Below are positions 8,536 through 16,744 of a DNA stretch of 32,921 nt, piece by piece. The notes beneath the pieces were generated by a model. That model worked only from the letters and a program-made list of their open reading frames with translations, did not search any database and had not been told where the DNA came from. The stretch's first letter is position 1; each line of letters starts with the position of its first letter. Both the position numbers and the translations under genes were made by a program. This stretch comes from Porticoccaceae bacterium (GTDB taxonomy: Bacteria; Pseudomonadota; Gammaproteobacteria; Pseudomonadales; Porticoccaceae). The stretch is from assembly GCA_002702725.1 (NCBI GenBank), contig PABE01000035.1:1-32921 (forward strand), in the 5' to 3' direction.

Positions 8536-9336
8536 ATGCAACGTTTACAGGGGAAGGTGGCGATCGTGACCGGAGGCGGTGGCGGCATCGGTTCCGTCAC
8601 AGCATTGCGGCTGGTTCAGGAAGGAGCCAGGGTGGTTTGCGCCGATATCAATCTCGACGCCGCGCAACGGGCGGTTGATGCCCTCGATGGCAATGGCCTT
8701 GCGGTAGAATTTGATGCCGCCGATATCGACAGCATTGAGGCGATGGTTGCCAAAACGGTTGCGCATTTCGGCAGGTTGGACATCCTCCACAACAATACGG
8801 CGGTGACAGACCCCGAAACCCAGGGGCAGGACACCACGGCGGTGGATATTCCGATGGCGGTTTGGCAGAAGACGCTGGATGTCAACCTGACCGGTTATAT
8901 GGCCTGCTGCCGTTTCTCGATTCCCCATATGATCGCCGGCGGCGGCGGCTCCATTATCAATACCGCCTCCAATTCCGGATTGCGGGGCGACCTGACGCGC
9001 ATTGCCTACGGTACCACCAAGGCGGCGGTGATCAATATGAGCCGCTATATAGCCACCCAGCACGGCCGACAGGGCATCCGCTGCAATGCCATTGCTCCGG
9101 GTCTGATCGTGACCCCCGCCCTGGAGCGGACCGCGCCGGAGGTGAAGGCGGTCATCGGCAAGTACACCCTGACTCCCCGGCTCGGTGTCCCGGAAGACAT
9201 TGCCGCCCTGGTGGCCTACCTGGCCGCCGACGAGTCCGGCTATATCACCGGTCAGTGTATCGAGATCAACGGGGGCACATCGGTGCCCCAGCCCCATTTC
9301 GCGGAATTCTATGCCCAGCGACAGGGTGAGCAATGA
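8536..9336 (+). CDS. Short-chain dehydrogenase/reductase (classical SDR)
   Basis: 266 residues, the normal length for a classical SDR. The Rossmann nucleotide motif is T12-G-G-G-G-G-I-G19, and the following acidic D37 in the VVCADIN strand points to NAD(H) rather than NADP(H). The NNAG element appears as NNTA (86-89). The catalytic set is S145, Y158 and K162 (Y-G-T-T-K), with the supporting Asn in DVNLTG. The C-terminal ITGQCIEINGGTS is typical of the family. It would oxidise a secondary alcohol or reduce a ketone in the cytoplasm. It is the first gene of an operon with the phosphotransferase (90 bases later) and FAD oxidoreductase. The ATG at 8536 is preceded by a GAGGA sequence. Confidence 0.92.
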   Translation: MQRLQGKVAIVTGGGGGIGSVTALRLVQEGARVVCADINLDAAQRAVDALDGNGLAVEFDAADIDSIEAMVAKTVAHFGRLDILHNNTAVTDPETQGQDTTAVDIPMAVWQKTLDVNLTGYMACCRFSIPHMIAGGGGSIINTASNSGLRGDLTRIAYGTTKAAVINMSRYIATQHGRQGIRCNAIAPGLIVTPALERTAPEVKAVIGKYTLTPRLGVPEDIAALVAYLAADESGYITGQCIEINGGTSVPQPHFAEFYAQRQGEQ

Positions 9337-9426
9337 AACCCTCCGCGCAGGGTCCGTCTAACCGGGATGGAACTGCACTGAAGGTAACCGATAACAATAA
9401 AGCGACGTGACAGGAAGGTATTCAAC

Positions 9427-10560
9427 GTGAAAGATCAACGGCAAAAAGGGACAACCAGCGCCACGGGATTCGGCCCCTACCATCGGCGGGACAAAATTCC
9501 CCGTCACCTCGATCAGGTGAACGCAGGCTGGCTCACCGAGATGCTGGCCAATCGCTATCCGGGCATTGAAGTCAGGGCCATGGATATTGTGGATTTGCGC
9601 AATGGTCACACCACCAAGATGCGCGTCAAACTGACCCTCAACGAGGTTGGCACGACCGCGGGTATCCCCGAGACCGTCTGCCTCAAGGCCAACTGGTCCG
9701 AGGGGTTTGACAGTGGCGATATCTGCGAGCTCGAAGCGCGGTTTTATCACTATATCCGCGATGACCTGGGGGTGCCGGCGCCGATAGCCTATTACGCGGA
9801 TTGGGACGGCGATGGCAGTGGCCAGGGATTGGTCGTCATGGAAGATCTGGTTGGCGGCGGTGGCACCTTTGGCCACAGTACCCACCACATCGGCATCGAT
9901 GGTGTTGCCCATGGCCTTGAAAGTCTGGCCAAGCTCCATGCCGGCTGGTGGGGAAGTGACAAGCTGGATCAGCACGCCTGGCTGCAGACATCGATGGATA
10001 CCCCCATCGATTGCGGTCAGCTGGAAATGATGTGGCCCTGGGCGGAGAAAAATATCGCCAAGCCGGAGTACCAGGCTTTCTTGCCGGACTGGCTTCTGAA
10101 TGACCCCAGCCGTTTTTTCCGGGCGTTTGATAGCCTTTGCCGCTATGAGAGGAACCAAACCGGCCCCCGTTGTGTCGTGCATGGCGATTCTCACCTTGGC
10201 AACAGCTACCTGCGGACCAGCGGTGAGCGCGTATGGCTGGACTGGCAGCTGGTGCGCAAGGGCTACCCGTGGCGGGATGTAACCTACTTCATGCTGGGTT
10301 CGCTGACCATTGAGGAACGGCGCAGTGCCCAGCGTGACCTGTTGCGCCACTACCGCGAGGCGCTGGTGGCATCGGGGGCGGAAAATGTGATTGATGACGC
10401 CGCCATTTTCGAGCATTTCAGGCGTTGGCCGCTGTACGGCATGCAGTCCTGGATCGCGAATATGGATGAGTGGGGTCAGATCGGCTTTCCCATGGTTCAG
10501 CGTTTCTTCACGGCAGCGGAAGACCTTGATACCCTTGGGCTGCTCGAATCAGTAGAATAG
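9427..10560 (+). CDS. APH/ecdysteroid-kinase-like phosphotransferase (copy 2)
   Basis: 377 residues from a GTG at 9427, supported by AGGAAGG about 8 bases upstream. It has the Brenner motif H252-G-D-S-H-L-G-N259 and D272-W-Q, with K88 in VCLKANW and the ICELEARFY helix. The extra N-terminal stretch before RDKIPRHLDQ is short. It is collinear with the phosphotransferase at 6217-7347 over its whole length, so the two arose by duplication or were recruited as a pair; the middle region (about 185-235) is the most divergent and may set specificity. It lies between an SDR and an FAD oxidoreductase in one operon, which argues for a small-molecule kinase acting on the pathway. An antibiotic-resistance role is less likely in this setting but cannot be excluded. 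Confidence 0.85.
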   Translation: MKDQRQKGTTSATGFGPYHRRDKIPRHLDQVNAGWLTEMLANRYPGIEVRAMDIVDLRNGHTTKMRVKLTLNEVGTTAGIPETVCLKANWSEGFDSGDICELEARFYHYIRDDLGVPAPIAYYADWDGDGSGQGLVVMEDLVGGGGTFGHSTHHIGIDGVAHGLESLAKLHAGWWGSDKLDQHAWLQTSMDTPIDCGQLEMMWPWAEKNIAKPEYQAFLPDWLLNDPSRFFRAFDSLCRYERNQTGPRCVVHGDSHLGNSYLRTSGERVWLDWQLVRKGYPWRDVTYFMLGSLTIEERRSAQRDLLRHYREALVASGAENVIDDAAIFEHFRRWPLYGMQSWIANMDEWGQIGFPMVQRFFTAAEDLDTLGLLESVE

Positions 10561-10561
10561 G

Positions 10562-10583
10562 GTCACCGCGGTCCGGCGGTGAC
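10562..10583 (+). other. Intercistronic hairpin
   Basis: A perfect 8-bp inverted repeat (GTCACCGC at 10562-10569, GCGGTGAC at 10576-10583) with a 6-base loop starts 2 bases after the phosphotransferase stop. No T-run follows, so it is more likely an RNA-stabilising or processing hairpin than a full terminator. Confidence 0.5.
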
Positions 10584-10626
10584 AACAACGTTAACAAGCA
10601 CACTAATCAATTGTCAGGGTGAAGCA

Positions 10627-12207
10627 ATGAATAAAGACTACGACGTTATCGTAGTGGGTGCCGGTCATAATGGCATGGTCGCAGCCACCTATCTGGCCAA
10701 AGAGGGCAAGAAGGTGTTGCTGGTGGAGCGCAATGCCAAGGTGGGGGGTATGACGTCCTCCGGGTACATGATTCCTGAAGCACCTCAACACCTGGTGACA
10801 CCCTGTGCGGTAGAGATTATTTACCTTCGCCAGACCGGCATTATCGAGGATCTGGAATTGGCCAAACACGGCCTGCACATGATCGAACCCGATCCGCCCT
10901 ATGCCTATCTGCACCCGGATGGCACGTCGATCTGCCTGTTCCGGGACGCCAAGCGCACCGCTGACGATATTGCCCGAATCCATGCCGGCGACGGCAAGGC
11001 TTACCTGAAGTTCATGGACGTGCTCAACGCCCTGTACGAAATCGGCTCGCCGATCATGGCCCTGGACCAGGGGCGGCCCCAGCCGAAAGTGCTGATGAAA
11101 CTGATCGGTGCCCTGATTCGCAACCGCAAACTGAAACGGGAGCTGGAGGCGATCGCTTCGGCGACCTCGGACCAGGTTGCCTGCGAATGGTTCGAGCATC
11201 CGGCGACCCTGGCTTACCTGACCGGTATCGCGGCGGGTGCCGGTCCCATCGACCAGGACGGCAATGCCGCGGCCTACACCATGATCAGCATGCTGCACAA
11301 TCTGGGGACCGGTAAGCCCATCGGCAGCCTGCAGGCCCTGGCCAATGCCCTGGCGTCCAGTTTCGAGTCGGCGGGCGGAACCATTATGGTCAATGCACCA
11401 GTGGCGGAGATCATCGTCGAAGGTGGTGAAACCAAGGGCATTCGACTGGAGGACGGCCGGGTCATTACGTCAAAAGTGGTCGTGGCCACCTGTGATCCGC
11501 GCCTGGCGTACAAGATGGTGACCCCCGGTGGTATCGAGCGGCGCCTGATGCAGCGCATGGAGCACGCGCCCATGGCGCGGGACAACGGGGCTCCGTTCCT
11601 TGCCAATGTCGCCATGTCCAGGCCCCTTACCCTCAAACGCCACCAGGATATGCGTCACGACGATGCCGATCTGGGCAAGGCGGTCGGCATGATCGGCCTG
11701 GTTGAGGATGTGCGGGAAATGTTCTGGGCCGCCCGTCGCGGCGAAATGCCCAAGCGTCATGCGCTTTCAGTGACCCCCCTGAGTAATATCGAACCCAGCC
11801 AGGCGCCGGAGGGCGAGTCCATCGCTTATATCTATCTTGCCACCAGCGCCGTGAAACTGCGGGAAGGGGAGTGGAGCCAGGAGCTGAAAGACGCCGAGAT
11901 GAAAGCCATTCTCGCCGAGTGCTCCGAGTTTTACGACGGTTTCGATGCCGAGATAGGCCGGTTTGTCGAGTCCCCCATCGATCGCCAGAAGCGGGTCAAT
12001 ATCACCAACGGCTGTGTTACCCACATCGATTTCGCCGCCAGTCGTTCCGGGCTCAAGCGTCCCGCCTACGGGCTGGGTGGCCCGAAACCCGTGGTGCCCG
12101 GGTTTTTCCTGGGCGGTGCAGGGATACACCCAGGTGGCGGTGTGACCGGACTACCCGGAAAAATCACCTTCGAGAGGGTTCAACGCTATCTGAAGAAAAA
12201 CCCCTGA
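10627..12207 (+). CDS. FAD-dependent oxidoreductase, phytoene-desaturase (CrtI)-like
   Basis: 526 residues from the ATG at 10627 (the sequence AGGGTGAAGCA precedes it; an in-frame GTG at 10579 falls inside a hairpin and is less likely). The N-terminus is a dinucleotide-binding fold, VIVVGAGHNGMVAA with G11-x-G13-x-x-G16, ending in the acidic residue of LLVERNAKVGGM. A second FAD contact region with the form VVVATCDPRLAYKMV lies in the middle. The C-terminus has FFLGGAGIHPGGGVTGLPG, matching the terminal FAD motif of the CrtI/phytoene-dehydrogenase-like group. Members desaturate or isomerise carotenoids and other hydrophobic polycyclic or isoprenoid substrates. No carotenoid synthesis genes are near, so a catabolic desaturase is more plausible. 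It is the last gene of the SDR operon and is followed by a strong terminator. Confidence 0.85.
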   Translation: MNKDYDVIVVGAGHNGMVAATYLAKEGKKVLLVERNAKVGGMTSSGYMIPEAPQHLVTPCAVEIIYLRQTGIIEDLELAKHGLHMIEPDPPYAYLHPDGTSICLFRDAKRTADDIARIHAGDGKAYLKFMDVLNALYEIGSPIMALDQGRPQPKVLMKLIGALIRNRKLKRELEAIASATSDQVACEWFEHPATLAYLTGIAAGAGPIDQDGNAAAYTMISMLHNLGTGKPIGSLQALANALASSFESAGGTIMVNAPVAEIIVEGGETKGIRLEDGRVITSKVVVATCDPRLAYKMVTPGGIERRLMQRMEHAPMARDNGAPFLANVAMSRPLTLKRHQDMRHDDADLGKAVGMIGLVEDVREMFWAARRGEMPKRHALSVTPLSNIEPSQAPEGESIAYIYLATSAVKLREGEWSQELKDAEMKAILAECSEFYDGFDAEIGRFVESPIDRQKRVNITNGCVTHIDFAASRSGLKRPAYGLGGPKPVVPGFFLGGAGIHPGGGVTGLPGKITFERVQRYLKKNP

Positions 12208-12226
12208 AACTTAAGTCGGCATTGTT

Positions 12227-12256
12227 AAAAACCCCGCGCTACGGTGCGGGGTTTTT
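12227..12256 (+). terminator. Rho-independent terminator after the CrtI-like gene
   Basis: AAAAACCCCGC (12227-12237) pairs perfectly with GCGGGGTTTTT (12246-12256) across an 8-base loop, with the T-run on the plus strand. It closes the SDR-phosphotransferase-oxidoreductase operon. Confidence 0.93.
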
Positions 12257-12440
12257 CATTTTAAGCGCTTTATTTTTCAAGCACAGGCAGCAAATGTCTT
12301 GTCCGAGACACTTCGTCGACCGGGCGATAAAAGACCGTCAACCGCATTATCCTCTCTATGCTAGAGTCGAGGTGGCAGTGCCGTTTGCTATAACCGCACT
12401 TTTGTTAAAACAATAACGATCAATCGGATGGAAATGATCC

Positions 12441-13901
12441 ATGAATCAAGCCGCTGACCTGCGGGCCATGATCGACTACCTTCAGACCGGGGATGACCTT
12501 CTGGTCATCGACGGGCAGGTTGATCCTGTCCACGAAATGTCCGGCCTTATGAAGGCCCTGGAAGGGGGCCCCGCACTGCTTTTTAACAACGTCAAGGGCT
12601 ACCCCGGCCAACGGGTTATCGCCAATATCTATGCTGAGCGACATCGCATCGCAGGCCTGTTTGGTACAGAAAGCGAATACATTGCCCGGCGCCTTGCCGA
12701 GGCCATCAAGTCACCGGTTGATCCGGTCGAGGTCAGTGCCGCGCCCTGCCAGGACGAGGTGATCACCGATAACATTGATCTGATGCAGTTGATGCCTGTT
12801 CCCCGCACCACCGAGGAGGACACCGCCCACGTCATCACAGGCGCGGTGGCTATGGTCAAGCTGCCCGATACCGGGACCTTCAACCTGTCTTACCACCGGT
12901 TATCGGTCACGGACAAGGACCGGACAACGATTGCGATAAATCCGGCCGGGCACCTGTTCCATGCCCTGCGACAACACGAAGGCCGCTGCCCCATCACCAT
13001 TAATATCGGTTTCAGTGCCGCAGGCATGCTCGCCGCCGGCGGCGCCACTTCCCAAACCATCACACCGGTAGGCTACAGCGAGCTGGGCTTTGCCGGCAGT
13101 TTGCAGGGTCGGCCAATGGAATTCGTCAAGGCCAAAACCCAGGACGCCTACAGCATCGCCGACGCCGAATGGGTACTTGAGGGCTACATCGACCTGAACC
13201 ACAGGAGCAGCGAAGATGTCGCCGGAGGCGTCAAGGGCTACCTGATGCCGGAGGCCGGCGGCTATATGGGCGAATCGCACACGCTGCCGACATTTCACGT
13301 CACGGCGGTCACCCACAGAAAAGACCCGATATACTACTTTCCCATCGGTGGCGCCAACGAAACGGTGAACCTGATGGGATTGCCGGCGGAGGCCTCCGTC
13401 TACGATATCTGTAAACGTTACCAGCCCCGCCTCTTCGATACCTGCGCGGCCCTGCCCGGTATGCGCGGTGTCGGCGGTGTGGTTCTGCGGGTTAGGAAAG
13501 AGAAGGAATTGGACGATGCCCTGGTCAATAACCTGGTGCTGGCGGCCTTTGCCGGGCACGCGGATCTGACCTGGGTCATCGCCGTAGATGAAGATGTCGA
13601 CATGCTTGATGCCAATGATGTGATGTGGGCGATCATGTCGCGGATGAATCCGAAAGACGATGTCCTGATTACGCCCCTGGCCAAGGAGACATCGCTCACC
13701 CAGCGCGGTGGCAAGTTCGCCACCGGCCACAAGATGGGCTATAACGCCACCTATCCGTTCGCGATGCGCGAGGGGGGCCGTTTCCGGCGGCCACAATTCC
13801 CGGCGGTCGACCTCGACCAATGGCTGACCCCGGAGCAGCGCCTCAAGGTGAAAGCCCAGCAGGACGATTACGCCAAGTCCATCGCCCGGCGCAGGCGCTA
13901 G
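12441..13901 (+). CDS. UbiD-family (prenylated-FMN) decarboxylase
   Basis: 486 residues, the usual size for UbiD-type enzymes. Visible family features are LMPVPRTTEED (near 117-127), the FNLSYHRLSVTDKDRTTI segment of the prFMN-binding domain, and HLFHALRQ (171-178). AEWVLEGYID (242-251) carries the glutamates expected near the active site, and a PIYYFPIGGANETVNLMG-type segment follows further on. The family reversibly decarboxylates aromatic or alpha,beta-unsaturated acids using prenylated FMN and Mn/K ions. The cofactor is made by UbiX, which is not in the window. It is a stand-alone gene between a terminator and an NTF2-like gene, with 180 bases of upstream sequence. The substrate is unknown. 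The short distance to oxidoreductases of the same cluster supports a catabolic rather than ubiquinone-synthesis role. Confidence 0.9.
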   Translation: MNQAADLRAMIDYLQTGDDLLVIDGQVDPVHEMSGLMKALEGGPALLFNNVKGYPGQRVIANIYAERHRIAGLFGTESEYIARRLAEAIKSPVDPVEVSAAPCQDEVITDNIDLMQLMPVPRTTEEDTAHVITGAVAMVKLPDTGTFNLSYHRLSVTDKDRTTIAINPAGHLFHALRQHEGRCPITINIGFSAAGMLAAGGATSQTITPVGYSELGFAGSLQGRPMEFVKAKTQDAYSIADAEWVLEGYIDLNHRSSEDVAGGVKGYLMPEAGGYMGESHTLPTFHVTAVTHRKDPIYYFPIGGANETVNLMGLPAEASVYDICKRYQPRLFDTCAALPGMRGVGGVVLRVRKEKELDDALVNNLVLAAFAGHADLTWVIAVDEDVDMLDANDVMWAIMSRMNPKDDVLITPLAKETSLTQRGGKFATGHKMGYNATYPFAMREGGRFRRPQFPAVDLDQWLTPEQRLKVKAQQDDYAKSIARRRR

Positions 13902-14080
13902 TGCGGTATCGATTGCGGCACAAAGGTTGAACGCATCTGGGCAATAGGGTTTTGGGGTTCAGGGCAACGGCAAAGCGTTGAATGCCCCCGTTCTTGTGTC
14001 TAATGTCTTGACCCGCAAAGTCACCATTTGAGGCTGGTAGAGAACCCCAGTCAAAGGCCTGCGGGCCGAGAGGAGAAATC

Positions 14081-14482
14081 ATGGCGCAACTCGACGAGCA
14101 AACCATTCGCAACTTTCTGACTAAAAAAATAGAGCTTTGGAACGACGCCAAAGCCGATGAACTGGAAGCCCTTTACCGGGAAATTGCTCCCCAGGGGCTG
14201 GTTTTTGAATTCGTTGGTGCGCCCGCGATCAATGATGGTTACAAGGCCCTGCGCAAAATGTGCACCGATTGGGGTGGTCACATTGCCATCGAACTGGTAG
14301 AAGTACTGGTTAACGGCAACGAAGTGGCCTGCTACGTCAAAAACCACCGCCTTGCCGAACCCGGGTCCTTCGTGCCCAGTATCGAGACCTATACGTTTGC
14401 GGACGGTAAGCTGGTGGAGCGCTATTTCCATAACAGTCCCACCGCAGAGGCCTTCGTCGCCGAGGTCAACCGTCTGGATTGA
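14081..14482 (+). CDS. NTF2/SnoaL-like protein (copy A)
   Basis: 133 residues with a strong AGAGGAGA site before the ATG. The pattern is that of an NTF2-like barrel: N-terminal helices (FLTKKIELWN, then LEALYREIAP), then strands with VLVNGNEVACYVKNH and IETYTFADGKLVERYF. By eye about half of its residues match the minus-strand gene at 15635-15997. The superfamily includes SnoaL cyclases, ketosteroid isomerases and limonene-epoxide hydrolases, but the Tyr and Asp residues of ketosteroid isomerase are not in place (the Tyr position aligns with Lys). It is 25 bases before the aldo/keto reductase on the same strand, so they probably form one transcript. The function is most likely isomerase, lyase or a binding protein acting on the same ligand. 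Confidence 0.8.
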   Translation: MAQLDEQTIRNFLTKKIELWNDAKADELEALYREIAPQGLVFEFVGAPAINDGYKALRKMCTDWGGHIAIELVEVLVNGNEVACYVKNHRLAEPGSFVPSIETYTFADGKLVERYFHNSPTAEAFVAEVNRLD

Positions 14483-14507
14483 CAACCAATGCAAGGAGAT
14501 CGCCGCC

Positions 14508-15587
14508 ATGTCCCTTGACCAATACCTGACCCTGGGCCGTTCAGGGCTTCGGGTCAGTCCGCTCTGTCTCGGCACCATGACGTTTGGGGAAGAGTGGGGC
14601 ATTGGCGTCGATGCCAGGGCGTCGGCCAGGATTCTGGATCGCTTTCGTGATTTGGGTGGCAATTTCATCGACACGGCCAACAGCTACAACGCCGGCCATT
14701 CGGAAAAAATCATCGGCGATCACCTGGGTCGCCACCCATCTCTCCGGCAGCGCACCGTCATTGCCACCAAATTCTTTGGCGGCATGGCCAAGGGCGATCC
14801 GAATGCGGGGGGGACCGGGCGCAAGAACATTGTCTGGGCCTGCGAGGAGTCCCTTCGTCGATTGCAGACGGACTACATCGACCTCTACTGGATGCACGCC
14901 TGGGATTATCACACGCCCATCGAGGAAACCCTGAGGGCGCTGGATGATCTGGTCAGCGCCGGCAAGATTCGCCATATCGGTTTTTCCAATACCCCGGCCT
15001 GGAAAGTTGCCCAGGCCAATACCCTCGCCCGATTCCACCACTGGGAACCGGTTATCGCCCTGCAGCTTGAGTATTCTCTTCTGGAACGGACAATCGAAGG
15101 GGAATTTTTCCCCCTGGTTCGGGAGATGGGGCTAGGCATAACGCCCTGGAGCCCTTTGCGCATGGGCCTGTTGTCCGGCAAGTACCGACGGGACGACAGC
15201 ACCGGCAAAAGTCCCCGGCAGGCCGCCGGGCTGATCTATGCCCTCGATGACCGGGCGTTCGACGTTATCGACGCGGTCGTCGCGGTGGCTGAACAGCAGG
15301 GCTGTTCAGCGGCCCAGGTGGCGCTCAACTGGGTCTGCCGTCAACCGGAAATCACGTCGCCGGTGATTGGTGCCCGCACCATCGAGCAACTGGAGGACAA
15401 TATTCGTTGTCTGGATATCCGCCTGACCGATGAGCAGCTCGATCACCTCGACGTCCTGACCCGTCCGGCACTGAGTTTTCCCCACGACTATCTGAATAAT
15501 TCACCGGTCTACCGCAATGGCGGCCTGTCCATCAATGGTGAACAGGCGCCGGCCAGTCCTTTGGCAGACAGTGGGCAAACCTACTAA
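14508..15587 (+). CDS. Aldo/keto reductase
   Basis: 359 residues from the ATG at 14508, preceded by AAGGAG with a 9-base gap. The frame is open further upstream inside the NTF2-like gene, but that part has no family similarity. The full AKR catalytic tetrad is visible: D55 (FIDTAN), Y60, K88 (VIATKFF) and H130 (DLYWMHAWD). The strand order of a TIM barrel follows, with GFSNTPAWKV, then ITPWSPLRMGLLSGKY, and the cofactor-binding VIGARTIEQLEDN near the C-terminus, as in NADP(H)-dependent AKRs of the YajO/'aryl-alcohol dehydrogenase' type. It would reduce an aldehyde or ketone, or oxidise an alcohol, in the cytoplasm. It is flanked by two homologous NTF2-like genes on opposite strands. Confidence 0.92.
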   Translation: MSLDQYLTLGRSGLRVSPLCLGTMTFGEEWGIGVDARASARILDRFRDLGGNFIDTANSYNAGHSEKIIGDHLGRHPSLRQRTVIATKFFGGMAKGDPNAGGTGRKNIVWACEESLRRLQTDYIDLYWMHAWDYHTPIEETLRALDDLVSAGKIRHIGFSNTPAWKVAQANTLARFHHWEPVIALQLEYSLLERTIEGEFFPLVREMGLGITPWSPLRMGLLSGKYRRDDSTGKSPRQAAGLIYALDDRAFDVIDAVVAVAEQQGCSAAQVALNWVCRQPEITSPVIGARTIEQLEDNIRCLDIRLTDEQLDHLDVLTRPALSFPHDYLNNSPVYRNGGLSINGEQAPASPLADSGQTY

Positions 15588-15634
15588 CCGTTACCTTCCG
15601 GTGCGGTTCGCTGTTCGAGTGTTGCGGGATTTTT

Positions 15635-15997
15635 CTACTCCGGCACCGGGAAAAAGTACCGCTCGTGCAGGGTGCCATCCCCGAGGACGTAGGTTTCGAT
15701 GGTGGGCGTAAAGCTACCCGGTATCTCCCGGTGGTGGTTTTTGATGTAGCAGGCCGCTTCGTTGCCGTTGATCAGGGTCACGACGATCTCCATTTCAATG
15801 CTGTCGCCGAACTGTTCCCACATGTCATCCAGCGCCTGCCAGGCATCCAGAACCGGGCCGCCGACATATTCGAAGGTGACGGATTTGGGGGCAAACTCCC
15901 TGTAAAGGTTGGCCAGCGCTTCCCGCTCACCCTTGTTCCACAGTTCAATTTTTTTCGCCAGAAAGTTGTTGATTTCCTCGTTACTTGGTATGGCCAT
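15635..15997 (-). CDS. NTF2/SnoaL-like protein (copy B)
   Basis: 120 residues, homologous to the plus-strand gene at 14081-14482 (shared KKIELWN, LYRE-AP, NGNE-ACY-KNH, PGSF-P-IETY, ERYF). It starts with ATG after a GGAGA site. It is the third gene of a minus-strand operon after the HsaA-like flavoprotein and a TetR gene (33 bases downstream of the latter), and it converges on the aldo/keto reductase with 47 bases between. Like copy A it is a small alpha+beta barrel with a deep hydrophobic pocket expected; no catalytic residues can be assigned. The repeated pairing with oxidoreductases suggests an isomerase, hydratase or carrier role for a hydrophobic intermediate. Confidence 0.8.
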   Translation of the reverse strand: MAIPSNEEINNFLAKKIELWNKGEREALANLYREFAPKSVTFEYVGGPVLDAWQALDDMWEQFGDSIEMEIVVTLINGNEAACYIKNHHREIPGSFTPTIETYVLGDGTLHERYFFPVPE

Positions 15998-16030
15998 GGT
16001 GTCTCCGTGAGATGAGGTGTTGGTACAGGG

Positions 16031-16729
16031 TTATTGTTGAGAAAGTTGTCGCCACCAGGGCAGGTTTTCGGCCTGGGCTGCGAGGTGCAGCCAGGCGTCC
16101 CGGGATGCCCGTTCGGCCCGGTCGCGGCTTACCGCGAGTCCACACAGGCACAGGGTCGCCATTTCGACGATATAGGTCCGACTCTGATGCTGGCCATGGG
16201 CCAGCCGGCGGATAGCCTCGGCGGCGGTGCCGACGACGAGGTCTGACGCGCCGTCGAGGGAATCGAAGGCCAGCAGCTTTGCTTCCCGGGCTTTTACCAG
16301 GGTTGAGGCGACAATGGGAAACAGGGAATCCCGCTGGGCGAACTGATCGATAAAATCAATGCTGGCGGTGAATAGCCCCCAGCGGGGCTCCATAGCGGCC
16401 CGGCTCAGGGTCAGTACGGTACCCCCGGCGACCTGCACGAGCAGGTCGGACTCGTCTGTAAAAATATCCCGATAGGTACCGAGGGTTTCCTCGGCAAGTT
16501 TCCGTCCCAGTTCATCGACCGCATCTTCAAGGGTTTCGAAATACTTGTAAAACGTGCCCCGGGATACATCGGCCTCGCGGATCACGTCATCAATAACCGC
16601 GGCCCTTCCCTTGCCCCGGGGTTCGTAAACCGCGAGCACGGCGTCGAGGAGGCGGGCGCGCATCCGCTGGCGCTTTTCCCGGGCCACCCGGACACGGAAG
16701 TCTTCGGTTTCGATGGCAGCGTTTTTCAT
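16031..16729 (-). CDS. TetR-family transcriptional regulator
   Basis: 232 residues. The N-terminal HTH domain spans about 20-70: RARLLDAVLAVYEPRG, AVIDDVIREADVSRGTFYKYFETLEDAV. The recognition helix with T-F-Y-K-Y-F is the classic TetR signature. The C-terminal region is ligand-binding, of unknown specificity. It begins 15 bases after the stop of the flavoprotein at 16745, and the downstream NTF2-like gene follows 33 bases later, so all three are probably cotranscribed and the protein may regulate the operon it belongs to. No operator can be assigned with certainty; the decamer at 18049-18058 in the operon's upstream region is a candidate contact site. Confidence 0.9.
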   Translation of the reverse strand: MKNAAIETEDFRVRVAREKRQRMRARLLDAVLAVYEPRGKGRAAVIDDVIREADVSRGTFYKYFETLEDAVDELGRKLAEETLGTYRDIFTDESDLLVQVAGGTVLTLSRAAMEPRWGLFTASIDFIDQFAQRDSLFPIVASTLVKAREAKLLAFDSLDGASDLVVGTAAEAIRRLAHGQHQSRTYIVEMATLCLCGLAVSRDRAERASRDAWLHLAAQAENLPWWRQLSQQ

Positions 16730-16744
16730 TAAGAGCCCGATCGT

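Noticed and set aside
9358-10416. 352-codon open frame on the minus strand
   Set aside because: It is antisense to the second phosphotransferase, which carries the catalytic motif. No ribosome site or family pattern is seen.
10562-10583. Terminator between the second phosphotransferase and the CrtI-like gene
   Set aside because: The stem is perfect but no T-run follows, so it was listed as an intercistronic hairpin.
12900-13820. 306-codon open frame on the minus strand
   Set aside because: It is antisense to the UbiD gene; no recognisable motif.
14081-14482. Ketosteroid isomerase call for the NTF2-like protein
   Set aside because: The Tyr and Asp residues of the isomerase are not at the aligned positions (the Tyr position holds Lys), so only the fold is supported.
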